57,373 nt of DNA from Streptomyces sp. A3M-1-3 (GTDB taxonomy: Bacteria > Actinomycetota > Actinomycetes > Streptomycetales > Streptomycetaceae). The notes beneath the pieces were generated by a model. It did not search any database, was not told where the DNA came from, and saw nothing but the letters and a program-made list of their open reading frames with translations. Position 1 is the first letter of the stretch; every line of letters starts with the position of its first letter. Made by a program: the position numbers and the translations under genes. The stretch covers positions 1-57,373 of the forward strand of contig NZ_JANAVP010000032.1 in NCBI RefSeq assembly GCF_024213665.1. Direction: 5' to 3'. Positions 25,441-33,579 of the stretch are shown in pieces.

Positions 25441-27729
25441 ATGACCACGGAATTGACTCCGGACATGACCCCGCACACGCCCCCGGAAATGATCGGCTCC
25501 GTTCTTGTCGCCAACCGGGGCGAGATCGCCTGCCGGGTCTTCCGCACCTGTCGCGAACTGGGCCTGGCCACCGTCGCCGTGTACTCCGACCCGGACGCGC
25601 GCGCCCTGCACGTACGGGAGGCGGACGCGGCGGTACGGCTGCCGGGAGCCGCGCCCGCGGACACGTACCTGCGTGGCGATCTGATCGTCAAGGCGGCCCT
25701 CGCGGCGGGCGCGGACGCCGTACACCCCGGCTACGGATTCCTCTCCGAGAACGCCGAGTTCGCGCGCGCGGTACAGGACGCGGGCCTGGTCTGGATCGGC
25801 CCTCCGCCGGAGGCGATCGAGGCCATGGCCTCGAAGACGCGCGCCAAGGAACTCATGGCGGCGGCCGGGGTCCCCCTGCTGGCCCCGGTGGATCCGGAGG
25901 GGGCCACCGAGGCCGACCTCCCGCTCCTCCTCAAGGCCGCCGCGGGCGGCGGCGGCCGCGGTATGCGGGTCGTCCGCGACCTCGCCGCGTTGCGCGCGGA
26001 ACTGACCGCCGCCGCCGCCGAGGCGCGGTCCGCCTTCGGCGACGGCGAGGTCTTCGCGGAGCCGTACGTCGAACGCGGCCGCCATGTCGAGATCCAGATC
26101 CTCGCGGACGCGCACGGCACGGTGTGGGCCCTCGGCACCCGCGACTGCTCGCTCCAGCGCCGGCACCAGAAGGTCATCGAGGAGGCCCCGGCGCCCGGCC
26201 TGCCCGGTGAACTCCGGGCGGCTCTCCACGAGTCCGCCGTGGAGGCGGCGCGGGCCATCGGCTACCGGGGCGCGGGAACGGTCGAGTTCCTCGTCGCCGA
26301 GGACGGCCGCCCGTACTTCCTGGAGATGAACACCCGCCTCCAGGTCGAACACCCGGTGACGGAAGCGGTGTTCGGCCTCGATCTCGTCGCGCTCCAGATC
26401 CGGGTCGCCGAGGGCGTCCCGCTGCCGCCGCTGCCGCCCGACCCGGTGGGCCACGCGGTGGAGGCACGGCTGTACGCGGAAGACCCGGCCCGCGACTGGC
26501 AGCCCCAGACGGGCCCACTGCACCACTTGTCGGTGCCGGGCGCGTCGAACGCGGTCGCGGCCCCTCGCCCCCCGGCCTGGCGCTCGGCTCCGCCGCCGCC
26601 GGCGGGCCGGCCGGAGTCCGCTGGGCCGTGGCTGCGGCTCGACGCCGGGTACGGCGACGGGGACGTCATCGGCGTGCACTACGACTCCATGGTGGCCAAG
26701 GTCATCGCCTGGGCGCCCACCCGCGCCGAGGCCATCCGCAAGCTGGCCCACGCCCTGGAACGGGCCCGCGTCCACGGGCCGGTCACCAACCGCGACCTGC
26801 TGGTACGGTCCCTGCGCCACCCGGACTTCGTGGCCGGGCGCCTGGACACGGGCTTCTACGACCGGCACCTGCCGGCCCTCACGCAGGCAGACGCCACGCC
26901 GGCTCCCACCGACGGCCGGCCGCAGCCGGTGGCGCTCGCCGCGCTCGCCGCCGCTCTCGCGGACGCCGCCGCGCGGCGCGCCGGAGGTGACGCGCTGCCC
27001 GCCCGTATCGGCGGCTGGCGCAACGTCCCTTCCCAGCCCCAGGTCAAGCGCTACCGCGCCGAGCCCGACGGCACCGAGCACGAGGTCCGCTACCGCCTGA
27101 CCCGCGACGGGCTGGACGCCGAGGGGTTCCCGGGCGTACGGCTCATCGAGGCGTGGCCCACCCGCGTGACGCTCGAAGTCGACGGCGTACTACGCCGGTT
27201 CGACGTGACGACGTACGCCAACCCGGCCGCCCACGGCGGTGGCCCGTACGCGGGCACCGCGCCCGCCACCAGCCCGTACGCGGGCACCGCGCCGGGCGTC
27301 GCGTCGCCCACCGTGTACGTCGACACCCTTACCGGCGCCAACGACACCCACCGCGCCGCCAACGACACCCACCGCGCCGCCAACGACACCCACCGCACCC
27401 GCCCCACCCACCCCGCGCACGCCACCCTCACCGCACTCCCCCGCTTCCCCGACCCGCAGGACCGCGCCGAACCCGGGTCCCTTCTCGCGCCCATGCCCGG
27501 CGTCGTCGTGCGGGTCGCCGACGGGCTTGTGCCCGGCGACCGCGTCACCGCCGGGCAGACCTTGCTGTGGCTGGAGGCCATGAAGATGGAGCACCGCATT
27601 TCCGCTCCCGCCTCCGGCACGCTCACCGCACTCCACGCCGCCCCCGGCCGCCAGGTCGAGGTCGGTGCCCTGCTCGCCGTCGTCAACGAAGTAATGGCGG
27701 AAGCCACACAGGAGGAACCGCAGTCATGA
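25441..27729 (+). CDS. acyl-CoA carboxylase alpha subunit (biotin carboxylase plus biotin carrier)
   Basis: A 762-aa protein. The biotin carboxylase half begins SVLVANRGEIACRVFRTCRE and has the ATP-grasp loop KAAAGGGGRGMR, then EIQILADAHG and EMNTRLQVEHPVTE. A middle MCC-type BT domain follows. The C-terminal carrier domain has biotinyl-Lys715 in EAMKMEH. Between BT and carrier is an expanded linker with two PYAGTAP repeats and three AANDTHR repeats. ATG 25441 follows GAGGCGGAA. Its TGA overlaps the next start (ATGA). It forms a complex with the upstream beta subunit. Confidence 0.92.
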   Translation: MTTELTPDMTPHTPPEMIGSVLVANRGEIACRVFRTCRELGLATVAVYSDPDARALHVREADAAVRLPGAAPADTYLRGDLIVKAALAAGADAVHPGYGFLSENAEFARAVQDAGLVWIGPPPEAIEAMASKTRAKELMAAAGVPLLAPVDPEGATEADLPLLLKAAAGGGGRGMRVVRDLAALRAELTAAAAEARSAFGDGEVFAEPYVERGRHVEIQILADAHGTVWALGTRDCSLQRRHQKVIEEAPAPGLPGELRAALHESAVEAARAIGYRGAGTVEFLVAEDGRPYFLEMNTRLQVEHPVTEAVFGLDLVALQIRVAEGVPLPPLPPDPVGHAVEARLYAEDPARDWQPQTGPLHHLSVPGASNAVAAPRPPAWRSAPPPPAGRPESAGPWLRLDAGYGDGDVIGVHYDSMVAKVIAWAPTRAEAIRKLAHALERARVHGPVTNRDLLVRSLRHPDFVAGRLDTGFYDRHLPALTQADATPAPTDGRPQPVALAALAAALADAAARRAGGDALPARIGGWRNVPSQPQVKRYRAEPDGTEHEVRYRLTRDGLDAEGFPGVRLIEAWPTRVTLEVDGVLRRFDVTTYANPAAHGGGPYAGTAPATSPYAGTAPGVASPTVYVDTLTGANDTHRAANDTHRAANDTHRTRPTHPAHATLTALPRFPDPQDRAEPGSLLAPMPGVVVRVADGLVPGDRVTAGQTLLWLEAMKMEHRISAPASGTLTALHAAPGRQVEVGALLAVVNEVMAEATQEEPQS
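27242..27399 (+). repeat. two tandem repeats encoding the carboxylase linker
   Basis: A 22-bp element occurs at 27242-27263 and 27272-27293 (30-bp period). It is followed by three 21-bp units starting GCCAACGACACCCACCGC at 27337, 27358 and 27379 (last codon changed). All periods are multiples of three, so the linker lengthens in frame. Confidence 0.9.
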
Positions 27730-28916
27730 GCACCGTCCTCGAAACCGAAGAGCACCAGGCCCTGCGTGCCGCCGTCGCCGCCCTCGGCCGACGCTACGGA
27801 CGCGACTACCTCACCCGCGTCGTACGCGACGGGGGCCACCCGGAGGAGCTGTGGGCCGAGGCCGCCAAGCTCGGCTACCTCGGCGTCAACCTCCCCGAGG
27901 AGTACGGCGGCGGAGGCGGCGGCATCGCCGAACTCTCCATCGTGCTGGAGGAGTTGGGCGCCGCCGGCTGCCCCCTCCTCATGATGGTCGTCTCGCCCGC
28001 GATCTGCGGCACGGTCATCGCCCGCTTCGGCACCGAGCAGCAGAAGCGGCAGTGGCTGCCGGGTCTCGCCGACGGCACCCTCACCATGGCCTTCGGTATC
28101 ACCGAGCCCGACGCCGGCTCGAACTCCCACCGGATCACCACCACCGCCCGCCGCGACGGCGGCGACTGGCTGCTCACCGGCCGCAAGGTCTTCATCTCCG
28201 GCGTGGACATCGCGGACGCGACCCTGATCGTCGGACGCACGGAAGATGCCCGGACCGGACGCCTCAAGCCGTGCCTGTTCATCGTCCCGCGCGAGACCCC
28301 CGGCTTCAGCCGCTCGCAGATCGACATGGAACTCGCCGCCGCCGAGAAGCAGTTCGGGCTCCTTCTCGACGACGTACGCCTGCCCGCCGACGCGCTCGTC
28401 GGTGGGGGCACCTCCCACGCCGAAGGCTGTGGGGGAGAGGACGCCGGCCTGCTCCAGCTCTTCGCCGGCCTCAACCCCGAGCGCATCATGACCGCCGCGT
28501 TCGCCCTCGGCATGGGCCGGTACGCCGTCGGCAGGGCCGTCGAGTACGCCAAGACCCGCGAGGTGTGGAAGCAGCCCATCGGCGGGCACCAGGCCATCGC
28601 CCACCCCCTGGCCCAGGCGCACATCGAGCTCGAACTCGCCCGCCTGATGATGCAGAAGGCCGCGCACCTCTACGACGCGGGCGACGACCTCGGCGCGGGC
28701 GAGGCGGCCAACATGGCCAAGTACGCGGCCGCCGAGGCGTGCGTGAGGGCCGTCGACCAGTCCGTACACACCCTCGGCGGCAACGGCCTCACCCGCGAGT
28801 ACGGCCTCGCCTCCCTCATCACCGCCGCCCGCGTCGCCAGGATCGCCCCGGTCAGCCGGGAAATGATCCTGAACTTCGTCTCACACCAGTCCCTGGGTCT
28901 CCCCAAGTCGTACTAG
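27726..28916 (+). CDS. acyl-CoA dehydrogenase
   Basis: A 396-aa FAD enzyme that introduces the alpha,beta double bond into an acyl-CoA. Family signatures are ITEPDAGSNSHRITTTARR (substrate/FAD contact region) and HTLGGNGLTREYGLASL near the C-terminus. It is coupled to the biotin carboxylase by ATGA. At about residues 226-237 there is an in-frame insert (GGTSHAEGCGG) encoded by a palindromic repeat; relatives usually run directly from ADALVG to DEDAGLLQL. The insert lies in a loop, so activity may be retained. Confidence 0.9.
   Translation: MSTVLETEEHQALRAAVAALGRRYGRDYLTRVVRDGGHPEELWAEAAKLGYLGVNLPEEYGGGGGGIAELSIVLEELGAAGCPLLMMVVSPAICGTVIARFGTEQQKRQWLPGLADGTLTMAFGITEPDAGSNSHRITTTARRDGGDWLLTGRKVFISGVDIADATLIVGRTEDARTGRLKPCLFIVPRETPGFSRSQIDMELAAAEKQFGLLLDDVRLPADALVGGGTSHAEGCGGEDAGLLQLFAGLNPERIMTAAFALGMGRYAVGRAVEYAKTREVWKQPIGGHQAIAHPLAQAHIELELARLMMQKAAHLYDAGDDLGAGEAANMAKYAAAEACVRAVDQSVHTLGGNGLTREYGLASLITAARVARIAPVSREMILNFVSHQSLGLPKSY
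28402..28437. repeat. Streptomyces-type palindromic repeat inserted in frame in the dehydrogenase gene
   Basis: The element begins GTGGGGGCACCTCCCACGCC and ends GTGGGGGAG. CTCCCAC-GCC pairs with GGC-(T)-GTGGGGGAG around a GAA loop. Very similar GGGGGCACCTCCC palindromes are abundant in intergenic DNA of streptomycetes (from memory). Here one lies inside a coding region and preserves the frame. Confidence 0.65.
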
Positions 28917-28967
28917 CAGGAGGGATTCTGGGCCGTCAGCACGTACGCCGTCGAAGGGATCGTGGTC

Positions 28968-30554
28968 ATGGTGTTCCACAGCGAGTACCCGGCAGTGCCC
29001 GTCGTCGATCTGCCCATCCACGACGCCGTACTCGGCCGGGCCGCCGAGTACGGCGACGCCGTCGCCCTGGTGGACGGAGTCGACGGCGCCACCCTCACGT
29101 ACGCACAACTGGACGGCTTCACCCGCAAGATCGCCGCCGCGCTCGCCGAGTCGGGGCTGCGCAAGGGGGACGTACTCGCCCTGCACAGCCCCAACACGAT
29201 CGCCTACCCGGCCGTCTTCTACGGTGCGACGCGGGCCGGCGCGTCCGTCACCACCGTGCATCCGCTGTCCACGCCGGAGGAGTTCGCCAAGCAGCTGCGG
29301 GACTCCGCGTCCCGCTGGATCGTGACCGTCTCCCCGCTGCTCGAAGTGGCCCGCAGGGCGGCCGAACTGGCCGGCGGGGTGGACGAGATCTTCGTCTGCG
29401 ACCAGGCCGACGGCCATCGGTCCGTCCTCGAGATGCTCGCGACGACCGCCACCGCACCGGACGTCGTGATCGACCCCGGCGAGGACGTCGCCGCCCTGCC
29501 CTACTCCTCGGGCACCACCGCAAGCCCCAAGGGCGTGATGCTCACCCACCGCAGCATCGCCACCAACCTCGACCAGCTCTACCCGCTCCTGCCGATGGGC
29601 CCCGGCGACCGGATCCTCGCCGTACTGCCCTTCTTCCACATCTACGGCCTCACGGCCCTGATGAACGCACCCCTGAAACGCGGGGCCACGGTCGTCGTCC
29701 TGCCCCGCTTCGACCTCGACCAGTTCCTGTCGGCGATCGAGAAGCACCGCATCACCGGCCTGTACGTCGCCCCGCCGATCGTCCTCGCGCTCGCCAAGCA
29801 CCCGGCGGTCGCCGGACACGACCTGTCCTCGCTGCGGTACATCGTCAGCGCCGCCGCCCCGCTGGACGCCGCCCTCGCCCAGGCCTGCTCGCGCCGGCTG
29901 GGCCTGCCGCCGGTCATGCAGGCGTACGGGATGACCGAACTGTCCCCCGGTACGCATGTGACCCCGCTGGACGCGGCCGGCTCCCCGCCCGGAGCGGTCG
30001 GCAAGCTCCTGCCCAACACCGAGATGCGGATCCTCTCCCTCGCGGAGCCCGGCAAGGAGCTGGGTGTGGGGGAGGAGGGCGAGGTCGCGATCCGCGGACC
30101 GCAGGTGATGAAGGGCTACCTCGGCCGCCCGGACGAAACCGCCGCGATGATCGACAGGGACGGCTGGGTGCACACGGGCGACATCGGCCGGGTGGACGCC
30201 GACGGCTGGCTCTTCGTTGTCGACCGGGTGAAAGAACTGATCAAATACAAGGGGTACCAGGTCGCCCCGGCCGACCTCGAAGCGCTCCTCCTCACCCACG
30301 AGGGGATAGCGGACGCGGCGGTCGTCGGCGTGAACGACGCGGAGGGCAACGAGATACCGAAGGCGTACGTCGTCCGCCAGCCGGCGACGGACGGCCTGAC
30401 GGAGGAGGACGTGATGGCGTACGTCGCCGAACGCGTCGCCCCGTACAAGAAGGTGCGTCGTGTCGAATTCACCTCCCAGGTGCCACGCGCGGCATCCGGC
30501 AAGATCCTCAGGCGCGAACTGCGCGCGAGGGAAAGGAACTCCGACAGCGCATGA
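28968..30554 (+). CDS. AMP-dependent acyl-CoA ligase (4CL-like)
   Basis: A 528-aa ANL-superfamily enzyme that activates a carboxylic acid to its CoA thioester. The motifs are YSSGTTASPKGVMLTH (P-loop), QAYGMTELSPGTH (A5), GWVHTGDIG (A7), VDRVKELIKYKGYQVAP (A8) and the A10 lysine in RAASGKILRREL. ATG 28968 is chosen over GTG 28962 because GAAGGGA is 9 nt upstream. It sits 51 nt after the dehydrogenase and overlaps the next gene by ATGA. It probably supplies the acyl-CoA substrate of the operon. Confidence 0.92.
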   Translation: MVFHSEYPAVPVVDLPIHDAVLGRAAEYGDAVALVDGVDGATLTYAQLDGFTRKIAAALAESGLRKGDVLALHSPNTIAYPAVFYGATRAGASVTTVHPLSTPEEFAKQLRDSASRWIVTVSPLLEVARRAAELAGGVDEIFVCDQADGHRSVLEMLATTATAPDVVIDPGEDVAALPYSSGTTASPKGVMLTHRSIATNLDQLYPLLPMGPGDRILAVLPFFHIYGLTALMNAPLKRGATVVVLPRFDLDQFLSAIEKHRITGLYVAPPIVLALAKHPAVAGHDLSSLRYIVSAAAPLDAALAQACSRRLGLPPVMQAYGMTELSPGTHVTPLDAAGSPPGAVGKLLPNTEMRILSLAEPGKELGVGEEGEVAIRGPQVMKGYLGRPDETAAMIDRDGWVHTGDIGRVDADGWLFVVDRVKELIKYKGYQVAPADLEALLLTHEGIADAAVVGVNDAEGNEIPKAYVVRQPATDGLTEEDVMAYVAERVAPYKKVRRVEFTSQVPRAASGKILRRELRARERNSDSA

Positions 30555-31615
30555 CGCCCGTACAACTGGTACAGACCGCGCACGAGCGCGGCATCACCAC
30601 CCTCACGCTGAACTCGCCGGCGAACCGCAACGCGCTCTCGGCGGCCCTGGTCGCCGAGCTGACCGAGGCACTGTCCGCCTGCGCGGAGGACCCGGCGGTC
30701 AGGGCGGTGGTCCTGACCCACACGGGCGCGACGTTCTGCGCGGGAGCAGACCTGAAGGAAGCCACCGGCGTGCCGCCCGCTGCGGAGGGATCGGCACCCG
30801 GCCCGGCGGGCTCGGGCGTGGGGTCCGCTGCCGGGGCCGCTCAGGTGGCTTCCGGGACCGGCCCGGCGGGCGACTCCGCCGCCGCGGGCCGCGACGGTGC
30901 GGGCGCCTCCGGCGTGGGGTCCGCAGCTGCGGGCGCTCCCGGTTCCGTCGGCCCGGCGGGCTGGGGCGCGGGGTCCGCTGCCGAGGGGCAGCCTGCCGGG
31001 GCCGCCCACGCGGCCGCCGGTGGCACCGGCCCGGCGGGCGGCTTTGCCGCCGTGGGCCGCGACGGTGCGGGCGCCTCCGTGGGGTCCGCCGCTTACGTCC
31101 TCGTTCGGCTCATGCGTGCCATCGTTGAGCTGCCCAAGCCCGTCGTCGCCCGGGTGAGTGGGCATGTGCGGGCCGGGGGGCTCGGGTTGCTTGGGGCTTG
31201 CGACATATCCGTTGCCGGGCCCGGCGCGAGTTTCGCCCTTACCGAGGCCCGGCTCGGGCTCGCGCCCGCCGTGATCTCGCTGCCGCTCCTGCCCCGGCTG
31301 GACCCCCGCGCCGCCGCCCGCTACTACCTCACCGCCGAACGCTTCGACGCGCCCGAAGCCGCCCGCATCGGGCTCATCACCCTCGCCGCGGACGACCCCG
31401 ACGCCGCCCTCGCCCCCGTACTCGACGCGCTGCGCGCCGGATCCCCGCAGGGCCTCGCCGAGACCAAGCGGCTGCTCACCGCCGAGGTGCTGCGCGTCTT
31501 CGACCGCGACACCGACGACCTCGCCGCCCTCTCCGCCCGCCTCTTCGCTTCCGACGAGGCCCGCGAGGGCATGACCGCGTTCCTCCAGCGCCGGGACCCC
31601 GTATGGGCTCGGTGA
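30551..31615 (+). CDS. enoyl-CoA hydratase/isomerase family protein with a large low-complexity insert
   Basis: A 354-aa crotonase-fold protein. The normal parts are residues 1-73 (FCAGADLKEA, first oxyanion-hole segment) and about 180-354 (VELPKPVVARVSGHVRAGGL, second oxyanion-hole segment). Between them lie about 100 residues of Gly/Ala/Ser/Pro repeat, including two copies of a GRDGAGAS(G)VGSAA unit. Relatives without the insert are about 260 aa, so the insert occupies the loop between the first oxyanion strand and the next helix. It is coupled to the ligase by ATGA and overlaps the TetR start by 13 nt. Confidence 0.88.
   Translation: MTPVQLVQTAHERGITTLTLNSPANRNALSAALVAELTEALSACAEDPAVRAVVLTHTGATFCAGADLKEATGVPPAAEGSAPGPAGSGVGSAAGAAQVASGTGPAGDSAAAGRDGAGASGVGSAAAGAPGSVGPAGWGAGSAAEGQPAGAAHAAAGGTGPAGGFAAVGRDGAGASVGSAAYVLVRLMRAIVELPKPVVARVSGHVRAGGLGLLGACDISVAGPGASFALTEARLGLAPAVISLPLLPRLDPRAAARYYLTAERFDAPEAARIGLITLAADDPDAALAPVLDALRAGSPQGLAETKRLLTAEVLRVFDRDTDDLAALSARLFASDEAREGMTAFLQRRDPVWAR
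30771..31092 (+). repeat. in-frame Gly/Ala-rich expansion in the hydratase gene
   Basis: The insert carries a 25-bp block (starting GGGCCGCGACGGTGCGGGCG) at 30886-30910 and again at 31054-31078, within longer imperfect duplicates. Total length change relative to the family is close to 300 nt and in frame. Confidence 0.8.
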
Positions 31616-32190
31616 CTGCCCCCAAGCAGGACCGCAGCCGCGCCACCCGGCAGCGCCTCCTCGAAGCCGCCGTCTCCTGCCTCGCCGAACACGGCTGGGC
31701 CGGCTCCACCGTCTCCGTCGTCGCCGAACGCGCCGGCGTCTCGCGCGGCGCCGCCCAGCACCACTTCCCCACCCGCGAGGACCTGTTCACCGCCGCCGTC
31801 GAATACGTCGCCGAGGAGCGCTCCACCGCCCTGCGCGCCCTGCCCGTGCAGGACCGCACCGCCGTCGTCGGCGCCCTCGTCGACCTCTACACCGGCCCGC
31901 TGTTCCGGGCCGCACTCCAACTCTGGGTCGCCGCGTCCAACGAGGACCAACTACGCCCCCGCGTCACCGAACTCGAAACTCGCGTCGGACGCGAAACCCA
32001 CCGCATCGCGGTCGCCCTCCTCCGCGCCGACGAATCCGCCACCGGCGTCCGCGAAACCGTCCAGGGCCTCCTCGACATGGCCCGCGGCCTCGGCCTCGCC
32101 AACGTCCTCACCGACGACACCGCCCGCCGCGCGCGCGTCGTCGCCCAGTGGGCCCGGCTGCTGGACGACGCCCTCGGGGTACCGGTGTGA
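31603..32190 (+). CDS. TetR family transcriptional regulator
   Basis: A 195-aa regulator. The N-terminal HTH is complete: RQRLLEAAVSCLAEHGWAGS, then VVAERAGVSRGAAQHHFPTREDLF. The C-terminal helices form the ligand-binding and dimer domain. It is the last gene of the operon, starting 13 nt inside the hydratase gene, and is probably the repressor of the operon with an acyl-CoA ligand. The palindrome at 20598 is its candidate site. Confidence 0.9.
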   Translation: MGSVTAPKQDRSRATRQRLLEAAVSCLAEHGWAGSTVSVVAERAGVSRGAAQHHFPTREDLFTAAVEYVAEERSTALRALPVQDRTAVVGALVDLYTGPLFRAALQLWVAASNEDQLRPRVTELETRVGRETHRIAVALLRADESATGVRETVQGLLDMARGLGLANVLTDDTARRARVVAQWARLLDDALGVPV

Positions 32191-32234
32191 GCCCCGTCAC
32201 TTCCCTCGCGGCCCGGTCGGCGTAGCCTTGGCGC

Positions 32235-32309
32235 ATGCTTGCGCTCGTACGACGCCGCCACGTGGACTACGTCCGCGTAACGAGCATGGGCTGTCGGCGC
32301 TCCGCCTGA
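32235..32309 (+). CDS. putative Cys-containing leader peptide (RRHVD family)
   Basis: A 24-codon ORF with the core RRRHVDYVRV and the C-terminus GCRRSA. Many actinobacterial operons for sulfur, cysteine or redox metabolism are preceded by tiny ORFs with an R-R-H-V-D-L core and a Cys near the end, annotated as putative leader peptides and thought to control attenuation by Cys supply. A TAGCCT hexamer 7 nt before the ATG could be a -10 box giving a leaderless transcript. The next gene is the oxygenase at 32448. Confidence 0.65.
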   Translation: MLALVRRRHVDYVRVTSMGCRRSA

Positions 32310-32447
32310 TCCCCGCCCCCGCCGCCCCCCTCTCCACCCCGCCCGGTCACCGGCGCGCACCGCCCCACCCAGGCTGCCGCCGCGGCGCACGTACCCCGGC
32401 CCACACCGGCGGTACGCGACCGGGCCCACACACCCGCGGATGCACCC

Positions 32448-33482
32448 ATGTCGTACCTGCAGCTCCCCGTCATCGACCTCTCCGCCGCCGACCGCGGCCC
32501 CCAGGCACGGGCCCTTCTGCACGCCCAGCTCCACAGCGCCGCCCACGACGTCGGCTTCTTCCAGCTGACCGGCCACGGCATCACGGAGACCGAGACGGAC
32601 ACCCTGATGTCCGCCATGCGCGCCTTCTTCGCCCTCCCCGAGGCCGACCGGCTCGCCATCGGCAACATCAACTCCCCGCACTTCCGCGGCTACACCCGAA
32701 CCGGTGACGAACACACCGGCGGCAGCCGCGACTGGCGCGACCAGCTCGACATCGGCGCCGAACGGCCCCCGCACGTCCCCGGACCGGGCGAGCCTGCCTA
32801 CTGGTGGCTGGAAGGCCCCAACCAGTGGCCCGCCGGCCTCCCCGTCCTGCGCGCCGCCGCCCTCGGCTGGATCGACCGGCTCAGCGAGGTCGCCGCCCGG
32901 CTGCTGCACGAACTGCTCACCGCCATCGGCGCGCCGCCCGACTTCTACGACGACATCTTCGCCGACCACCCCCACCTGCACCTCAAGCTGGTCCGCTACC
33001 CCGGCAGCGCCCCGGACGCAGCGGCCGAAAGCCCCGGCCAGGGCGTCGGCGCGCACCAGGACTACGGCTTCCTCACCCTGCTCCTCCAGGACCAGGTGGG
33101 CGGCCTCCAGGTCCAGCGCGGCGACGGCGAGTTCCACGAGGTCCCGCCGATCCCCGGCGCGTTCGTCGTCAACCTCGGCGAACTCCTCGAAGTCGCCACC
33201 AACGGCTACCTCAAGGCCACCAACCACCGCGTCGTCAGCCCGCCCGGCGCGACCGAGCGCTACTCGGTGCCTTTCTTCTACAACCCGCGCCTCGACGCCC
33301 GCATCGAACCGCTGCCCTTCCCGTACGCGGCCCAGGCACCCGGTGTCACCAGCGACCCGGCCAACCCGCTCTTCGCCGAGTACGGCCGAAACGAACTCAA
33401 GGGCTGGCTGCGCGCCCACCCCAAGGCCGCCGCCCGGCACCACGCCGACCTGGTCGAGCAGCCACTCGTACCGGCCCGCTGA
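32448..33482 (+). CDS. isopenicillin-N-synthase-like Fe(II)/2-oxoglutarate oxygenase
   Basis: A 344-aa protein. The N-terminal DIOX_N domain starts LPVIDLSAADRG with GFFQLTGHGI. The Fe ligands are in HQDYG (His-x-Asp, about residue 201) and NHRVVSP (distal His). The 2-oxoglutarate-binding Arg-x-Ser is in ERYSVPFFYNP. The physiological substrate is unknown; such genes are widespread outside antibiotic clusters. It lies 138 nt downstream of the leader peptide and ends just before a strong bidirectional terminator. Confidence 0.9.
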   Translation: MSYLQLPVIDLSAADRGPQARALLHAQLHSAAHDVGFFQLTGHGITETETDTLMSAMRAFFALPEADRLAIGNINSPHFRGYTRTGDEHTGGSRDWRDQLDIGAERPPHVPGPGEPAYWWLEGPNQWPAGLPVLRAAALGWIDRLSEVAARLLHELLTAIGAPPDFYDDIFADHPHLHLKLVRYPGSAPDAAAESPGQGVGAHQDYGFLTLLLQDQVGGLQVQRGDGEFHEVPPIPGAFVVNLGELLEVATNGYLKATNHRVVSPPGATERYSVPFFYNPRLDARIEPLPFPYAAQAPGVTSDPANPLFAEYGRNELKGWLRAHPKAAARHHADLVEQPLVPAR

Positions 33483-33500
33483 CGCACCCGCCCCACCACA

Positions 33501-33556
33501 CGACTGCGCGCGGCGCCGCACCCGGAAGAAAACGGGTGCGGCGCCGCGCGCAGTCG
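33501..33556. terminator. bidirectional terminator, 24-bp perfect stem
   Basis: The 24-nt arm at 33501-33524 (CGACTGCGCGCGGCGC...) is exactly complementary to 33533-33556 around an 8-nt loop GAAGAAAA. It separates the convergent oxygenase and citrate synthase genes, so it can serve both strands. Confidence 0.9.
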
Positions 33557-33579
33557 CGTCGCGTACGTCAGTCGTTACG

